Positions 33,470 to 42,582 of a stretch of DNA of 64,000 nt are shown in pieces. The stretch is from Sphingomonas sp. (GTDB lineage Bacteria; Pseudomonadota; Alphaproteobacteria; Sphingomonadales; Sphingomonadaceae), in assembly GCA_017304655.1 (NCBI GenBank), contig JAFKLY010000005.1:248001-312000 (forward strand). The letters run 5' to 3'. A program made the translations under genes and the position numbers. The stretch's first letter is position 1. Every line of letters starts with the position of its first letter. Under the pieces are notes generated by a model that did not search any database, was not told the origin of the DNA, and saw only the letters and a list, made by a program, of their open reading frames with translations.

Positions 33470-35047
33470 TTAGAACTTGAGTGCGCGGACCATGCGCACG
33501 CCGGGCAGCGCGGAGATGGCGCTCATCAGCTCCTGCGGCACCGGCTCGTCGACGCTCAGCAGCAGCACGGCCTCGCCGCCCGCTTCGCGACGACCCAGGT
33601 GGAAGGTGCCGATGTTGATCTTGGCCGCACCCAGCGTCGAGCCGACGGCGCCGATGAAGCCGGGCGTATCGGTGTTGACGATGTAGAGCATGTGGCCATC
33701 GAGATCCGCCTCGACCTTGATGCCGAAGATCTCGACCAGACGCGGACTGGCATTGCCGAACAGCGTGCCGGCGACCGAGCGGGCGCCGCGGCTGGTCTCG
33801 ACGGTGACGCGCAGCAGCGAGTGATAGTCGCCCTCGCGCTCATGGCGCACTTCGCGCACGTCCAGACCGCGCTCCTTGGCGAGGAACGGCGCGTTGACCA
33901 TGTTCACCGTGTCCGAATAGACCTTCATCAGGCCCGCGAGCACGGCGCCGGTGATCGGCTTGATGTTGAGCTCGGCGGCCGCGCCTTCCACTTCGATCGA
34001 GATGTTGGTGAGGTTGTCGTGCGCGAGCTGGCCGATCAGGCTGCCCAGATTCTCGGCCAGGGCCAGATAGGGGCGCACCTTGGGCGCTTCCTCGGCCGAG
34101 AGGCTCGGCACGTTGAGCGCGTTGGTGACACCGCCGGTGAGCAGATAGTCGCTCAGCTGCTCGGCCACCTGCAGCGCGACATTCACCTGCGCTTCGTTGG
34201 TCGAGGCGCCCAGATGCGGGGTCGAGATGAAGTTGGGCGTGCCGAACAGCGGATTGTCCGTGGCCGGCTCGGTCTGGAACACGTCGAGCGCGGCGCCGCC
34301 GATATGGCCGCTCTCCAGCCCCTCCTTGAGCGCGGCCTCGTCGATGAGGCCGCCACGCGCGCAATTGACGATGCGCACGCCCTTCTTGGTCTTGGCCAGA
34401 TTTTCGCGGCTCAGGATGTTGCGCGTCTGGTCGGTCAGCGGCGTGTGCAGCGTGATGAAGTCGGCCTTGGCGAGCAGCGTGTCGAGATCGGCCTTCTCCA
34501 CGCCCATCTCGATGGCGCGCTCGGGAGTCAGGAACGGATCGTAAGCCACGACCTTCATCTTGAGGCCGAGGGCGCGGCTGGCGACGATCGAGCCGATATT
34601 GCCCGCGCCGATGAGGCCCAGCGTCTTGCCGGTCACTTCGACACCCATGAAGCGGTTCTTCTCCCACTTGCCGGCCTGGGTGCTGGCGTCGGCCTCGGGC
34701 AGCTGGCGAGCGAGCGCGAACATGAGCGCGATGGCATGCTCGGCGGTCGTGATCGAGTTGCCGAACGGCGTGTTCATGACGACCACGCCTTTGGACGAGG
34801 CGTAAGGGATGTCGACATTGTCGACGCCGATGCCGGCGCGGCCGATCACCTTGAGATTGGTGGCGGCGTCGAGAATGTCCTTGGTGACCTTGGTCGCGCT
34901 GCGGATGGCGAGGCCGTCATACTGGCCGATGATCGCCTTGAGTTCATCCGGCTTCAGGCCGGTGATCTCGTCGACTTCCACGCCGCGATCACGGAAGATC
35001 TGCGCGGCCTGCGGGTCCATCTTGTCGGAAATGAGTACCTTGGGCAT
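33470..35047 (-). CDS. serA: D-3-phosphoglycerate dehydrogenase
   Basis: A 525-residue type I SerA that oxidises 3-phosphoglycerate with NAD, the first step of serine synthesis. Domains: substrate-binding N-terminus, NAD-binding fold (TLGLIGAGNIGSIVASRALGLKMKVVAYDP), catalytic Arg/Glu/His (NCARGGLIDEAAL, STPHLGAST), the intervening domain from residue ~320, and the C-terminal ACT domain (MLYIVNTDTPGFIGAVGSTLGAAKINIGTFHLGR), the usual site of serine feedback. ATG 35047 gives MPKVLISDKMDPQA. It follows serC on the same strand across a repeat element. Confidence 0.97.
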   Translation of the reverse strand: MPKVLISDKMDPQAAQIFRDRGVEVDEITGLKPDELKAIIGQYDGLAIRSATKVTKDILDAATNLKVIGRAGIGVDNVDIPYASSKGVVVMNTPFGNSITTAEHAIALMFALARQLPEADASTQAGKWEKNRFMGVEVTGKTLGLIGAGNIGSIVASRALGLKMKVVAYDPFLTPERAIEMGVEKADLDTLLAKADFITLHTPLTDQTRNILSRENLAKTKKGVRIVNCARGGLIDEAALKEGLESGHIGGAALDVFQTEPATDNPLFGTPNFISTPHLGASTNEAQVNVALQVAEQLSDYLLTGGVTNALNVPSLSAEEAPKVRPYLALAENLGSLIGQLAHDNLTNISIEVEGAAAELNIKPITGAVLAGLMKVYSDTVNMVNAPFLAKERGLDVREVRHEREGDYHSLLRVTVETSRGARSVAGTLFGNASPRLVEIFGIKVEADLDGHMLYIVNTDTPGFIGAVGSTLGAAKINIGTFHLGRREAGGEAVLLLSVDEPVPQELMSAISALPGVRMVRALKF

Positions 35048-35075
35048 GGTTTTTACTGTCCTTTGAGGAGAGACA

Positions 35076-35152
35076 GTGCCCCTGCGCAAGCAGGGGCCCA
35101 GGGCGGGATGGCAATGCTGCTGAGCCCTGGGCTCCTGCTGTCACAGGAGCAC
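35076..35152 (-). repeat. Palindromic repeat between serC and serA
   Basis: Left arm 35076-35103 and right arm 35125-35152 form an imperfect inverted repeat around 21 nt. The inner GCCCAGGG/CCCTGGGC is perfect. Arms and spacing match the element inside dnaE2 (16329-16409), so both belong to one family. Here it lies in the 118-bp gap between serC stop and serA start. Confidence 0.75.
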
Positions 35153-35165
35153 CGGAATGTGGGAA

Positions 35166-36311
35166 TCAGGCAGCGACCGCCAGAGCGGCCTTGGTCTGGG
35201 CATAGGCCCAGTCGAGCCACGGGCCGAGCGCCTCGATATCCGCCGTCTCGACGGTGGCGCCGCACCAGATGCGCAGGCCCGCCGGGGCATCGCGATAACC
35301 CGCGACGTCATAAGCGGCGTCTTCCTTCTCGAGCAGGGAGGCCATCTTCTTGATGAAGTCGGCGTCCGCACCCTCGACGGTGAGGCACACGCTGGTGATC
35401 GAGCGGCTGGCCGGATCGGCAGCGAGATGGCCAAGCCACGGGCGCGCCTCGACGATGGCATTGAGCGCATCGGCATTGGCCTGCGCGCGGGCGATCAGGC
35501 CCTTGGCGCCGCCGATGGTCTTGGCCCATTCGAGCGCGAAGATCGCATCCTCGACAGCGAGCATGGACGGCGTGTTGATGGTCTCGCCCTTGAACACGCC
35601 CTCGGCCAGCTTGCCCTTGGACATGAGGCGGAACACCTTGGGCAGCGGCCAGGCCGGCGTGTACTGCTCAAGCCGCTCGACTGCGCGCGGGCCGAGGATG
35701 AGCACGCCATGGCCGCCTTCGCCGCCCAGCACCTTCTGCCAGGAGAAGGTGGCGACGTCGATCTTGTCCCACGGCATGTCATAGGCGAACACGGCCGAGG
35801 TGGAGTCAGCGAAGGTCAGCCCTTCGCGATCCGCCGGAATCCAGTCGCCATTGGGCACGCGGACACCGGACGTGGTGCCGTTCCAGGTGAACAGCACGTC
35901 GTTCGACCAGTCGACCGCGCCCAGATCGAGCAGCTGGCCGTAATCGGCGCGAATGATCGTGGGATCGAGCTTGAGCTGCTTGGCGGCATCGGTGACCCAA
36001 CCTTCACCGAAGCTCTCCCAAGCGAGCGTGGTGACGGGGCGGGCGCCGAGCATCGTCCACATCGCCATCTCGAAGGCGCCGGTGTCGGAGCCGGGTACGA
36101 TGCCGATGCGGTGCGTCTCGGGCAGGTTCAGCAGCTCGCGCATCAGATTGATGCAAAGCGCGAGGCGATCCTTGCCGAGCTTGGAGCGGTGGGAGCGGCC
36201 GAGCACTTCGGTAGCCAGCTTCGCCGGGTCGTAACCGGGCGGCTTGGCGCAGGGGCCGGACGAGAAATGGGGACGGGCCGGCTTCGTAGCCGGCTTCGGA
36301 AAGTCAGTCAT
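35166..36311 (-). CDS. serC: Phosphoserine aminotransferase
   Basis: A 381-residue PLP fold-type I aminotransferase converting 3-phosphohydroxypyruvate to phosphoserine. It is the variant typical of alphaproteobacteria (HFSSGPCAKPPGYDPAKL, LGRSHRSKLGKDRL). The PLP-binding lysine is in DVATFSWQKVLGGEGGHGVLILGPRA; TWNGTTSGVRVP and GETINTPSMLAVEDAIFALEW are conserved blocks. ATG at 36311 (MTDFPKPATKP). It lies upstream of serA in the same direction, a two-gene serine unit; serB is not here. The 219-bp gap upstream (36312-36530) holds the divergent promoters and nothing else visible. Confidence 0.96.
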   Translation of the reverse strand: MTDFPKPATKPARPHFSSGPCAKPPGYDPAKLATEVLGRSHRSKLGKDRLALCINLMRELLNLPETHRIGIVPGSDTGAFEMAMWTMLGARPVTTLAWESFGEGWVTDAAKQLKLDPTIIRADYGQLLDLGAVDWSNDVLFTWNGTTSGVRVPNGDWIPADREGLTFADSTSAVFAYDMPWDKIDVATFSWQKVLGGEGGHGVLILGPRAVERLEQYTPAWPLPKVFRLMSKGKLAEGVFKGETINTPSMLAVEDAIFALEWAKTIGGAKGLIARAQANADALNAIVEARPWLGHLAADPASRSITSVCLTVEGADADFIKKMASLLEKEDAAYDVAGYRDAPAGLRIWCGATVETADIEALGPWLDWAYAQTKAALAVAA

Positions 36312-36530
36312 GGTATGCGTCTCCTTGCAGAGAGCACGCGCGGCGTTGGGACCGCGTGGCCCGCCGGCGGCCATAGAGATTTGCGCCGGCAAGTCAATCG
36401 AAAGACCGTAGAGCCGGTTTGCGCCGGTTTCGTCGACACGTCGGGCTAATTGTCTAAAAAGAGGCATGAATGAGCGTGGTTCGTCGCGTTGTTTACGATT
36501 TGTTAACCATGGAAGCGGATTTTGTTGCGC

Positions 36531-37223
36531 ATGAGGTGGCAGGTCGATCTCACGAGGATCAGCAAGCTGGCGGTGCTTCTGGCATCCGCGAGTCTCGCCG
36601 CCTGCGCGGATCACAGCATCGTGCATCAGGGGCGGGCTCGTCCTGCCGTAGCATCGGCGCCGCGCGCGCTGCCGAGCAGCGAGAGTTTCCGCATGTGCCG
36701 TGCGCGGCTCGACGCGGCCCAGGTGCGCTACACGCCGCTGCCCAATGAGGACAAAGGCGGCGGCTGTCATATCATCGACGCCGTCAAGCTCATGGATATC
36801 GGCACGCCGACCGCCAATCTGGGGGCAATGACCTGTCCGCTCGCGGCGACCTTCGCGGGCTGGGCGCGCTATGCGGTGCGGCCAGCGGCGCGGCTCTATC
36901 TCGGCAGCGAAGTTGTGCGCATCGAGACCTTCGGGACCTATGCCTGCCGCGACGTGCGCGGCACCGGTGGCACCATTGCCGGCAAGCGCAGCGAACATGC
37001 CCATGCCAATGCCGTCGACGTGTCCGCCTTCGTGCTCGCCGATGGCCGGCGCGTGAGCGTGCTGGGTGATTGGCGCGCCGATGGCCAGACGGCGCAGTTC
37101 CTGCGCGTCATTCACCAGAGCGCCTGCAAGCGCTTCCCCACCGTGCTGAGCCCGAATTACAACGAGGCGCATCGCGACCATTTCCATTTCGATATGGGCG
37201 GCAAGGGCGGCTACTGCCGCTGA
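36531..37223 (+). CDS. Extensin-like family lipoprotein
   Basis: A 230-residue protein of the extensin-like C-terminal (PF06904-type) family, found in the envelope and related in fold to D,D-/L,D-peptidases of the Hedgehog/DD-peptidase group. A lipoprotein-like leader (KLAVLLASASLAAC) is followed by CRARLDAAQVRYTPLPNEDKGGGCHIIDAVKL, TYACRDVRGTGGTIAGKRSEHAHANAVDVSAF and NYNEAHRDHFHFDMG, with metal-type His/Asp residues. A peptidoglycan role is inferred from the fold. ATG 36531 starts just before the leader. Confidence 0.85.
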   Translation: MRWQVDLTRISKLAVLLASASLAACADHSIVHQGRARPAVASAPRALPSSESFRMCRARLDAAQVRYTPLPNEDKGGGCHIIDAVKLMDIGTPTANLGAMTCPLAATFAGWARYAVRPAARLYLGSEVVRIETFGTYACRDVRGTGGTIAGKRSEHAHANAVDVSAFVLADGRRVSVLGDWRADGQTAQFLRVIHQSACKRFPTVLSPNYNEAHRDHFHFDMGGKGGYCR

Positions 37224-37271
37224 GGCGCGCCTCCGGTTTCCTTGCTCCCAGAAATCGTCTAGCGCCAGCTC

Positions 37272-38156
37272 ATGAGCGACCAACCAACCGTCAGTCAGAG
37301 CAAGTTCCGCCACGCCCGCGAAGAAGCGCGCGACGCCAAGCGGGCCATTTCCACACCCCAGACCGAAAGCAAGTCTTACACGCTGGCCTTCCAGGACACC
37401 GAGTTCCTGTTGCGGGATGACCTGCGGCCGGTGCGCTTCCAGCTTGAGCTGCTCAAGCCCGAGCTGCTGCTCGACGAGGCGCGGATCGCTTCCACCTTCG
37501 TCTTTTACGGGTCCGCGCGGATTCCCGAGCCGGCAGCCGCGCAGGCGGCGATCGACGCTGCGCGCACGGACAGCGAGCGCAAGGTGGCCGAGCGGCTGGC
37601 CGCCAAGGCCTGTTATTATGAGGAAGCGCGCAAGCTGGCACGGATCGCCGCGCAGTTTCCGGTCAATGCCGAAGGGTGCCGCAATTTCGTGGTCTGCTCC
37701 GGCGGCGGTCCCTCGATCATGGAAGCGGCCAATCGCGGCGCGGCGGATGTCGGTGCCAAGACCATCGGCATGAACATCGTGCTGCCGCACGAGCAGGCCC
37801 CCAACCCCTATGTGACGCCGGATCTCTCCTTCCAGTTCCACTATTTCGCGCTGCGCAAGATGCACTTCACCCTGCGCGCGCGGGCGCTGGCGGTTTTCCC
37901 CGGCGGGTTCGGCACGTTCGATGAATTCTTCGAGCTGCTGACGCTGGTGCAGACCGGCAAGATGCGGCCGATCCCCATCCTGCTCTTCGGGCGGGATTTC
38001 TGGACGCGCGTGGTGAATTTCGAAGCGCTGGCCGAGGAAGGCGTCATCAGTCCGCGCGACCTCGATCTCATCAGCTGGGTCGAGACGGCCGAGGAGGCCT
38101 GGGAGATCGTCGAGCGCTTCTATGTCGACGCCGACGAGCCGGGTTGCCCCTCCTGA
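37272..38156 (+). CDS. LOG family protein (TIGR00730-like)
   Basis: A 294-residue Rossmann-fold protein of the LOG/YvdD group. Small members are cytokinin riboside 5'-monophosphate phosphoribohydrolases; larger bacterial ones act on nucleotide monophosphates. Signature motifs are present: FVVCSGGGPSIMEAANRGA (about residue 140) and the catalytic PGGFGTFDEFFELLTLVQTGK (about residue 213). An N-terminal extension of ~75 residues is charged and helical. It is 48 bp downstream of the extensin-like gene on the same strand. Confidence 0.92.
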   Translation: MSDQPTVSQSKFRHAREEARDAKRAISTPQTESKSYTLAFQDTEFLLRDDLRPVRFQLELLKPELLLDEARIASTFVFYGSARIPEPAAAQAAIDAARTDSERKVAERLAAKACYYEEARKLARIAAQFPVNAEGCRNFVVCSGGGPSIMEAANRGAADVGAKTIGMNIVLPHEQAPNPYVTPDLSFQFHYFALRKMHFTLRARALAVFPGGFGTFDEFFELLTLVQTGKMRPIPILLFGRDFWTRVVNFEALAEEGVISPRDLDLISWVETAEEAWEIVERFYVDADEPGCPS

Positions 38157-38164
38157 CCGGAATG

Positions 38165-38190
38165 GAAGGCGAGCCCGAAGGCCCGCCTTC
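38165..38190 (-). terminator. Bidirectional hairpin with UUCG loop
   Basis: Read on the minus strand it forms an 11-bp stem, one pair being G-U, closed by a TTCG tetraloop. It lies between the convergent LOG and PEP-CTERM genes. There is no clear T run, so it may protect RNA 3' ends rather than terminate alone. Confidence 0.5.
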
Positions 38191-38211
38191 TGATCTGTTG
38201 CTTGCCCTCGA

Positions 38212-39258
38212 TCAGGCGAAGCGGACGCGCGCCTGACGGCGACGAAGCGTCGCGCCGGTGAGCGCCAGACCGCCGATCATCATCGCCCAGCTCGCCGGCT
38301 CGGGCACGGCGCCGAGCGGCGAGCGCGGGGCCAGCACGAACATCTGCGGCTTGGTGATGTCGCCTCCGCCATTCTCGGTGGTCAGGTAGATGTAGCCCTG
38401 ACGGTCCATGGTGATGCCTTCAAACTGCATGTCCTGCGCCGAGAGACTGTCGCTGCCGGTCAGCAGGGTCGAGAGATTGAAGGTGCTCAGCACGTTGCCG
38501 CTGCGGTCGGTCTCGACCAGGCGCGCCGATTCCTGGCTGACGACGACCAGATTGTCGCTCAGCGCGCCGATCAGGTTGGTGAGGTTAGACAGCGCGAACA
38601 CGTCCGCAATGTCGCCCACGCCCAGCAGGGCGGGGTCGAACAGGTTGACCGAATTGACCGTGGCGGCCGATCCGTTCGAGGCCGTGCCGTTGGTGAAGTC
38701 CAGCGTGGTCTGGAAGAGACCCTCCGGGTTGATCTCCTTGGCGAAGATGTAGCCGCCGGTCTTGGGGTCGTAAGTCAGGCCTTCCAGGCCGACATTGCCG
38801 ACCGTCGTGCCGAGCTTCACATGCTTGGCGTCGCTGTAGCCGATGGTGGTGCCGGCGGCGTAGGTCACGAGATTGGCGACCCGCAGCCGCTCCTCGGTGA
38901 AGACGAACTGGCCGTTGCCGATATAGGTGATGCCTTCCGCATCATAGAAGGCGGTGCCCTGCGGATTGCCCGCCTGCTGCGCGAGGGTCATCACGTCGAT
39001 GAGCTGGCCGGTCTTGCTGACCTGCGTGATCGAGGTGCTGCCGTCGCCGATGATGAACAGCGTGTCGGTATCCCAGTTGTAGGTGATGCCCGAGGCTTCC
39101 TGCGCGAGGAGATTGTTGGCCGGCGCGGCGACCTTGCTCGGATCGGGCAGATCGTAGCGGCCGACCAGCGAATAGCTGCTGAGGTCGATCGAGGCGGCGA
39201 AAGAGGCACTGGCCTGGATGGCAAGAAGGCATCCGGCGACAAAAGTCAGTTTCTTCAT
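38212..39258 (-). CDS. PEP-CTERM-sorted beta-propeller-like exported protein
   Basis: A 348-residue protein with signal peptide (MKKLTFVAGCLLAIQASASFAA) and a canonical PEP-CTERM tail: VPEPASWAMMIGGLALTGATLRRRQ. The middle part (EASGITYNWDTDTLFIIGDGSTSITQVSKTG, YDAEGITYIGNGQFVFTEER, VGLEGLTYDPKTGGYIFAKEI, DMQFEGITMDRQGYIYLTTENGGG) resembles the SdiA-regulated/phytase-esterase-like propeller group. It should be anchored by an exosortase or processed at the membrane and displayed outside. Exosortase is not in the window. Confidence 0.87.
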   Translation of the reverse strand: MKKLTFVAGCLLAIQASASFAASIDLSSYSLVGRYDLPDPSKVAAPANNLLAQEASGITYNWDTDTLFIIGDGSTSITQVSKTGQLIDVMTLAQQAGNPQGTAFYDAEGITYIGNGQFVFTEERLRVANLVTYAAGTTIGYSDAKHVKLGTTVGNVGLEGLTYDPKTGGYIFAKEINPEGLFQTTLDFTNGTASNGSAATVNSVNLFDPALLGVGDIADVFALSNLTNLIGALSDNLVVVSQESARLVETDRSGNVLSTFNLSTLLTGSDSLSAQDMQFEGITMDRQGYIYLTTENGGGDITKPQMFVLAPRSPLGAVPEPASWAMMIGGLALTGATLRRRQARVRFA

Positions 39259-39567
39259 GGTCTGCTCCCACAGATGGTCCGGGGGCGCTAACCAATGGTT
39301 AACTATATGACTAGGGAAGAAATTTCCGCTATTGTAAATATATATCCATATATTTCATCAGTTTGTCATGAAGTTGATCCGGCCATTTGCGGGAATCGGT
39401 CATGAAAATGTCATGTCATGATCGCGTATTCTTATCGTCATGAAACTGTCATTTGCACGGGTCTGGAGATTTTCACTGGCGGCGCGCCGAGCTGTCGCCG
39501 GGCTGAACCGGTGTCCGCACCCGGCAACAGCTCGCCGGACGCCCTGCACGCGATGCGCCGCGCCGGT

Positions 39568-39786
39568 CCAACAGCGCGCCCGGCGCCGGACGTTCACGAA
39601 GTTCACGACACGGGGGCATGAACTTCTGCTTCCCTTCGGGCCCGATGACGCGGGCGTGAATCCCCGTCCCGCGCTGCAGGAGTCTCGCAGAGCCACAATA
39701 AGAAAGAGCCACGTCGCTCGTCCCCGTCGAGAGCGCGGGGCGTCCGGCAGGACTGCCATGGCAGATGGGGTGTAGGACAGGGGAAA
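39568..39786 (+). repeat. Interspersed repeat family 1, copy 3
   Basis: Shares with copies 1 and 2 the CCAACAGCGCG opening, doubled GTTCACGA, the GAAGTTCA/TGAACTTC inverted repeat around CGACACGGGGGCA (39597-39626), AGAAAGAGCCAC, GGGGCGTCCG and the final TGTAGGACAG. It lies in the 990-bp gap between the PEP-CTERM gene and the cytochrome gene; the rest of that gap holds the repeat at 39896-40032 and a terminator. Confidence 0.8.
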
Positions 39787-39895
39787 AGGAGCGCGTTCGT
39801 CGGACGGGGACGGGATGAACCAGGGTCCGCTTTCCGGCCGTGTCGTGCCTCGTCGCGATGTCAGGTTGGGGGTGGTGAGCGGACGCCTTCGTTAG

Positions 39896-40032
39896 CCCTC
39901 TCCCGCCCTCGCGGGAGAGGGTTGGGTGAGGGTCTTTCTGCTTAAATCTTCGGCCATGCACCCCAGAAAGACCCTCACCCTCCCAGCGCTTCGCGCCGGG
40001 CCCCTCCCTCTCCCGCGAAGGCGGGAGAGGGG
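39896..40032. repeat. Composite REP/BIME-like palindromic element
   Basis: Two 11-bp hairpins of the same sequence, CCCTCTCCCGC/GCGGGAGAGGG (39896-39921, loop CCTC; 40006-40031, loop GAAG), flank a longer inverted pair, GAGGGTCTTTCTG (39928-39940) with CAGAAAGACCCTC (39964-39976). This is the architecture of bacterial interspersed mosaic elements. Confidence 0.75.
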
Positions 40033-40156
40033 TAAGTGAACGTCCGCTATGTCGCCGTATCCCGACAGGCCGGCGTTGCGCTCGGATGCCTCAAAGCAGC
40101 CCTATGGCGGCGGACTTCATCCACGCTGCCCAGGGGTTTCGCCAAGTCCGATACGC

Positions 40157-40186
40157 AACAAAAAAAGGCGGGCCTTGGTGCCCGCC
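40157..40186 (-). terminator. Intrinsic terminator of the cytochrome c gene
   Basis: On the minus strand GGCGGGC-ACCAAG-GCCCGCC is followed by a T tract (complement of ten A, with one break, at 40157-40166). It stands 63 bp past the cytochrome stop codon. Confidence 0.8.
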
Positions 40187-40248
40187 TTTTCGATAATCGA
40201 TCATGTCTTTTCCCGTCCCGGCCGCGTGGCAGCCGATCCGGCGCCAGC

Positions 40249-40881
40249 TTACTTCTTGGCCGGTTCCGCCGCGTTGGCAGCTTCTGCCGGTGCGGCCGCA
40301 TTCTCGCCCTCGGCCGGTGCGGCGGCGTTGGCGCCTTCGGCCGGCGCCGCAGCCGCGTCAGCGGACGGAAGCGGCAGGTTCGAGCCCTGCGCATTGAGAT
40401 AGGCGATCAGGTTGGCGCGATCCTCGGGCTTGCTGAGGCCGGCAAAGCTCATCTTGGTGCCGTTGGCGAATTCGCGCGGCGAGGTCAGCCAGTGGTCGAG
40501 CGCCTCGAACGTCCAGGTGCCGCCGACTTTCTTGAGCGCGTCGGAGAAGGCGAAGCCGCCCTTGCCGGTCGCGATTGCCTCGCCGACCGTCGCATACAGA
40601 TTCGGGCCGATGCCGTTGGCGCCGCCCTGGTTGATGGTGTGGCAGGCCATGCACTTGGCGAAGACCTTCTCGCCGGCCGCGACGTCCGCGCTGGCGAGCA
40701 GCGTGTTGAGCGAGGGACCAGACGCGCCGCCTTCACCTTCCGCTTCCACGCCCGCGATCGCGTAGCCCATCGGCTCCGGCCGCTCGGTGTGAAACAGCTT
40801 GCTGCTGACAATGCCGCCGCCCAGCGCAATGATGCCGCCGAACAGAGCCCAGCCCGCAATGGTGTTGAAACGATCGCTCAT
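40249..40881 (-). CDS. Membrane-anchored cytochrome c (CycM/c552-like)
   Basis: A 210-residue monoheme cytochrome. An uncleaved N-terminal anchor (TIAGWALFGGIIALGGGIVSSKLF) tethers it to the periplasmic face. The heme site is KCMACHTINQGGANGIGPNLYATVG with axial Met in GTKMSFAGLSKPEDRANLIAYL. CycM-type proteins carry electrons from the bc1 complex to aa3 oxidase. The C-terminal ~40 residues are an Ala/Pro/Glu tail made of repeats of roughly AAPAEGxN, probably extended and disordered. It is divergent from pheA. Confidence 0.92.
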   Translation of the reverse strand: MSDRFNTIAGWALFGGIIALGGGIVSSKLFHTERPEPMGYAIAGVEAEGEGGASGPSLNTLLASADVAAGEKVFAKCMACHTINQGGANGIGPNLYATVGEAIATGKGGFAFSDALKKVGGTWTFEALDHWLTSPREFANGTKMSFAGLSKPEDRANLIAYLNAQGSNLPLPSADAAAAPAEGANAAAPAEGENAAAPAEAANAAEPAKK

Positions 40882-41064
40882 GCGCTCTTTTCTCCGAATT
40901 GTCCGGCGTGTGATTCCTGCGGATCACGTCACTGCCGGCGCCCCTTGTGCGCGCTCCCTTAATGACTGCGCCGCGACCGTGCAAGTCCGTGCGCGCGCCT
41001 GATGGCGGGGGACGTGCGCGCGCCTTGCGCCACTGGCTGGGAAGCCCTAAGCGCAGCGGCCGAC

Positions 41065-41955
41065 ATGGACAATTATCCGCTCCCCGCGCGGCGCCTGGTT
41101 GCCGAGATGACGGAGGCCGCTGCACATGCGCCGGCCCGCACGATTGCCTTTCAGGGCGCGCCGGGGGCAAATTCGCATTTGGCCGTGGCCAAATATGCGC
41201 CGGATGCCTTGCCGCTGCCCTGCTTCAGCTTTGAAGATGCGCTGGACGCGGTGCGCGACGGGCGCGCCGACCGGGCGCTGATTCCGATCGAAAACTCGCT
41301 GCACGGCCGCGTGGCGGACATGCACTTTCTGCTGCCCGAATCCGGCCTGTCGATCATCGGCGAATATTTTCTGCCCATCCATCACACCCTGATGAGCACG
41401 GACGATACGCCGCCGGTCAGCGCGCTCAGCCACGTCCAGGCGCTTGGCCAGTGCCGCAAATATCTGCGCGAGCGGGGCATCCGGCCGATCGTGTATGCCG
41501 ACACGGCGGGCGCGGCTGCGCTGGTCGCTGAGACGCGCGAGCCCGGCGCCGCCGCCATCGCGCCCTCGCTGGCGGCGCAGCTTTACGGGCTGACAATCCA
41601 TGCCGAGAACATCGAGGACAGCCACGACAACATGACGCGGTTCGTGGTGCTGGCACGCGAGCCGCTGATGCCCTCGCGCGATGGCCCGGTGATGACCACC
41701 TTCCTGTTCGAGGTGAACAACGTGCCTGCCGCACTCTACAAGGCGATGGGCAGCTTCGCGACCAACGGCGTCAACATGACCAAGCTGGAGAGCTACCAGC
41801 GGGGCGCGAGTTTTGCCGCGACGGAATTCTATGCCGATATCGAGGGCATGCCGGGCGACCCGGCCGTCGACCGCGCGCTGGCGGAACTGGCGTTCCACAG
41901 CAAATGGGTGCGCCTGCTCGGCAGCTATCCCCAGGCCCGACCGCGCTCGCTCTGA
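41065..41955 (+). CDS. pheA: Prephenate dehydratase with ACT domain
   Basis: A 296-residue monofunctional enzyme that converts prephenate to phenylpyruvate for phenylalanine synthesis. There is no chorismate mutase domain. The catalytic half has TIAFQGAPGANSHLAVAKY, LIPIENSLHGRVADMHFLL and the TRF motif in NMTRFVVLARE. The ACT domain (TFLFEVNNVPAALYKAMGSFATNGVNMTKLESY) would bind phenylalanine for feedback. I prefer ATG 41065 because family members begin about here; ATG 41002 would add 21 residues. Confidence 0.95.
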   Translation: MDNYPLPARRLVAEMTEAAAHAPARTIAFQGAPGANSHLAVAKYAPDALPLPCFSFEDALDAVRDGRADRALIPIENSLHGRVADMHFLLPESGLSIIGEYFLPIHHTLMSTDDTPPVSALSHVQALGQCRKYLRERGIRPIVYADTAGAAALVAETREPGAAAIAPSLAAQLYGLTIHAENIEDSHDNMTRFVVLAREPLMPSRDGPVMTTFLFEVNNVPAALYKAMGSFATNGVNMTKLESYQRGASFAATEFYADIEGMPGDPAVDRALAELAFHSKWVRLLGSYPQARPRSL

Positions 41956-42179
41956 GCCCTGTTCGCTGTGGCGACAGCGACCGTCTGTCCCCCATCGATG
42001 CGGCGACAAGGGAGCGATCGCAGCGCGGTCTACCCTGCCGCGCGCGACTTTCCTGAATCATTCCATTGATATGATTCGATTTGCTTAAATTTTAGGCACC
42101 GATCCGGCGCTGCTCATTTTTTGTGCGACGCAACAGGTGGTCATGCCGAGTCGCGCCGCTTTAACCCGTTGTTAAAAGA

Positions 42180-42197
42180 TTGGCACGGTGTTTGCTT
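42180..42197 (+). promoter_or_regulatory. Sigma-54 promoter of glnK-amtB
   Basis: TGGCAC-GGTGT-TTGCTT matches the -24/-12 consensus exactly: GG at 42182-42183 and GC at 42194-42195, ten bases between. The start of transcription would fall near 42207, about 23 nt before the glnK ATG. This implies RpoN plus NtrC control by nitrogen status. A clear paired NtrC site was not identified in 41956-42179. Confidence 0.9.
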
Positions 42198-42202
42198 GGT
42201 AG

Positions 42203-42568
<366 letters not shown>

Positions 42569-42582
42569 GAAAGGGGCAAAGA

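Noticed and set aside
33425..35353. Plus-strand 642-codon frame opposite serA
   Set aside because: It mirrors the codon pattern of serA and has no recognisable domain.
36312..37865. Minus-strand open frame that would extend serC by more than 500 codons
   Set aside because: The extension is antisense to the extensin-like and LOG genes; high GC keeps the complementary frame open. serC family sequence begins at 36311.
41956..42179. NtrC operator upstream of glnK
   Set aside because: GGCACCGATCCGGCGC and TTGTGCGACGCAACA are only loosely palindromic and do not match TGCACC-N5-GGTGCA well enough.
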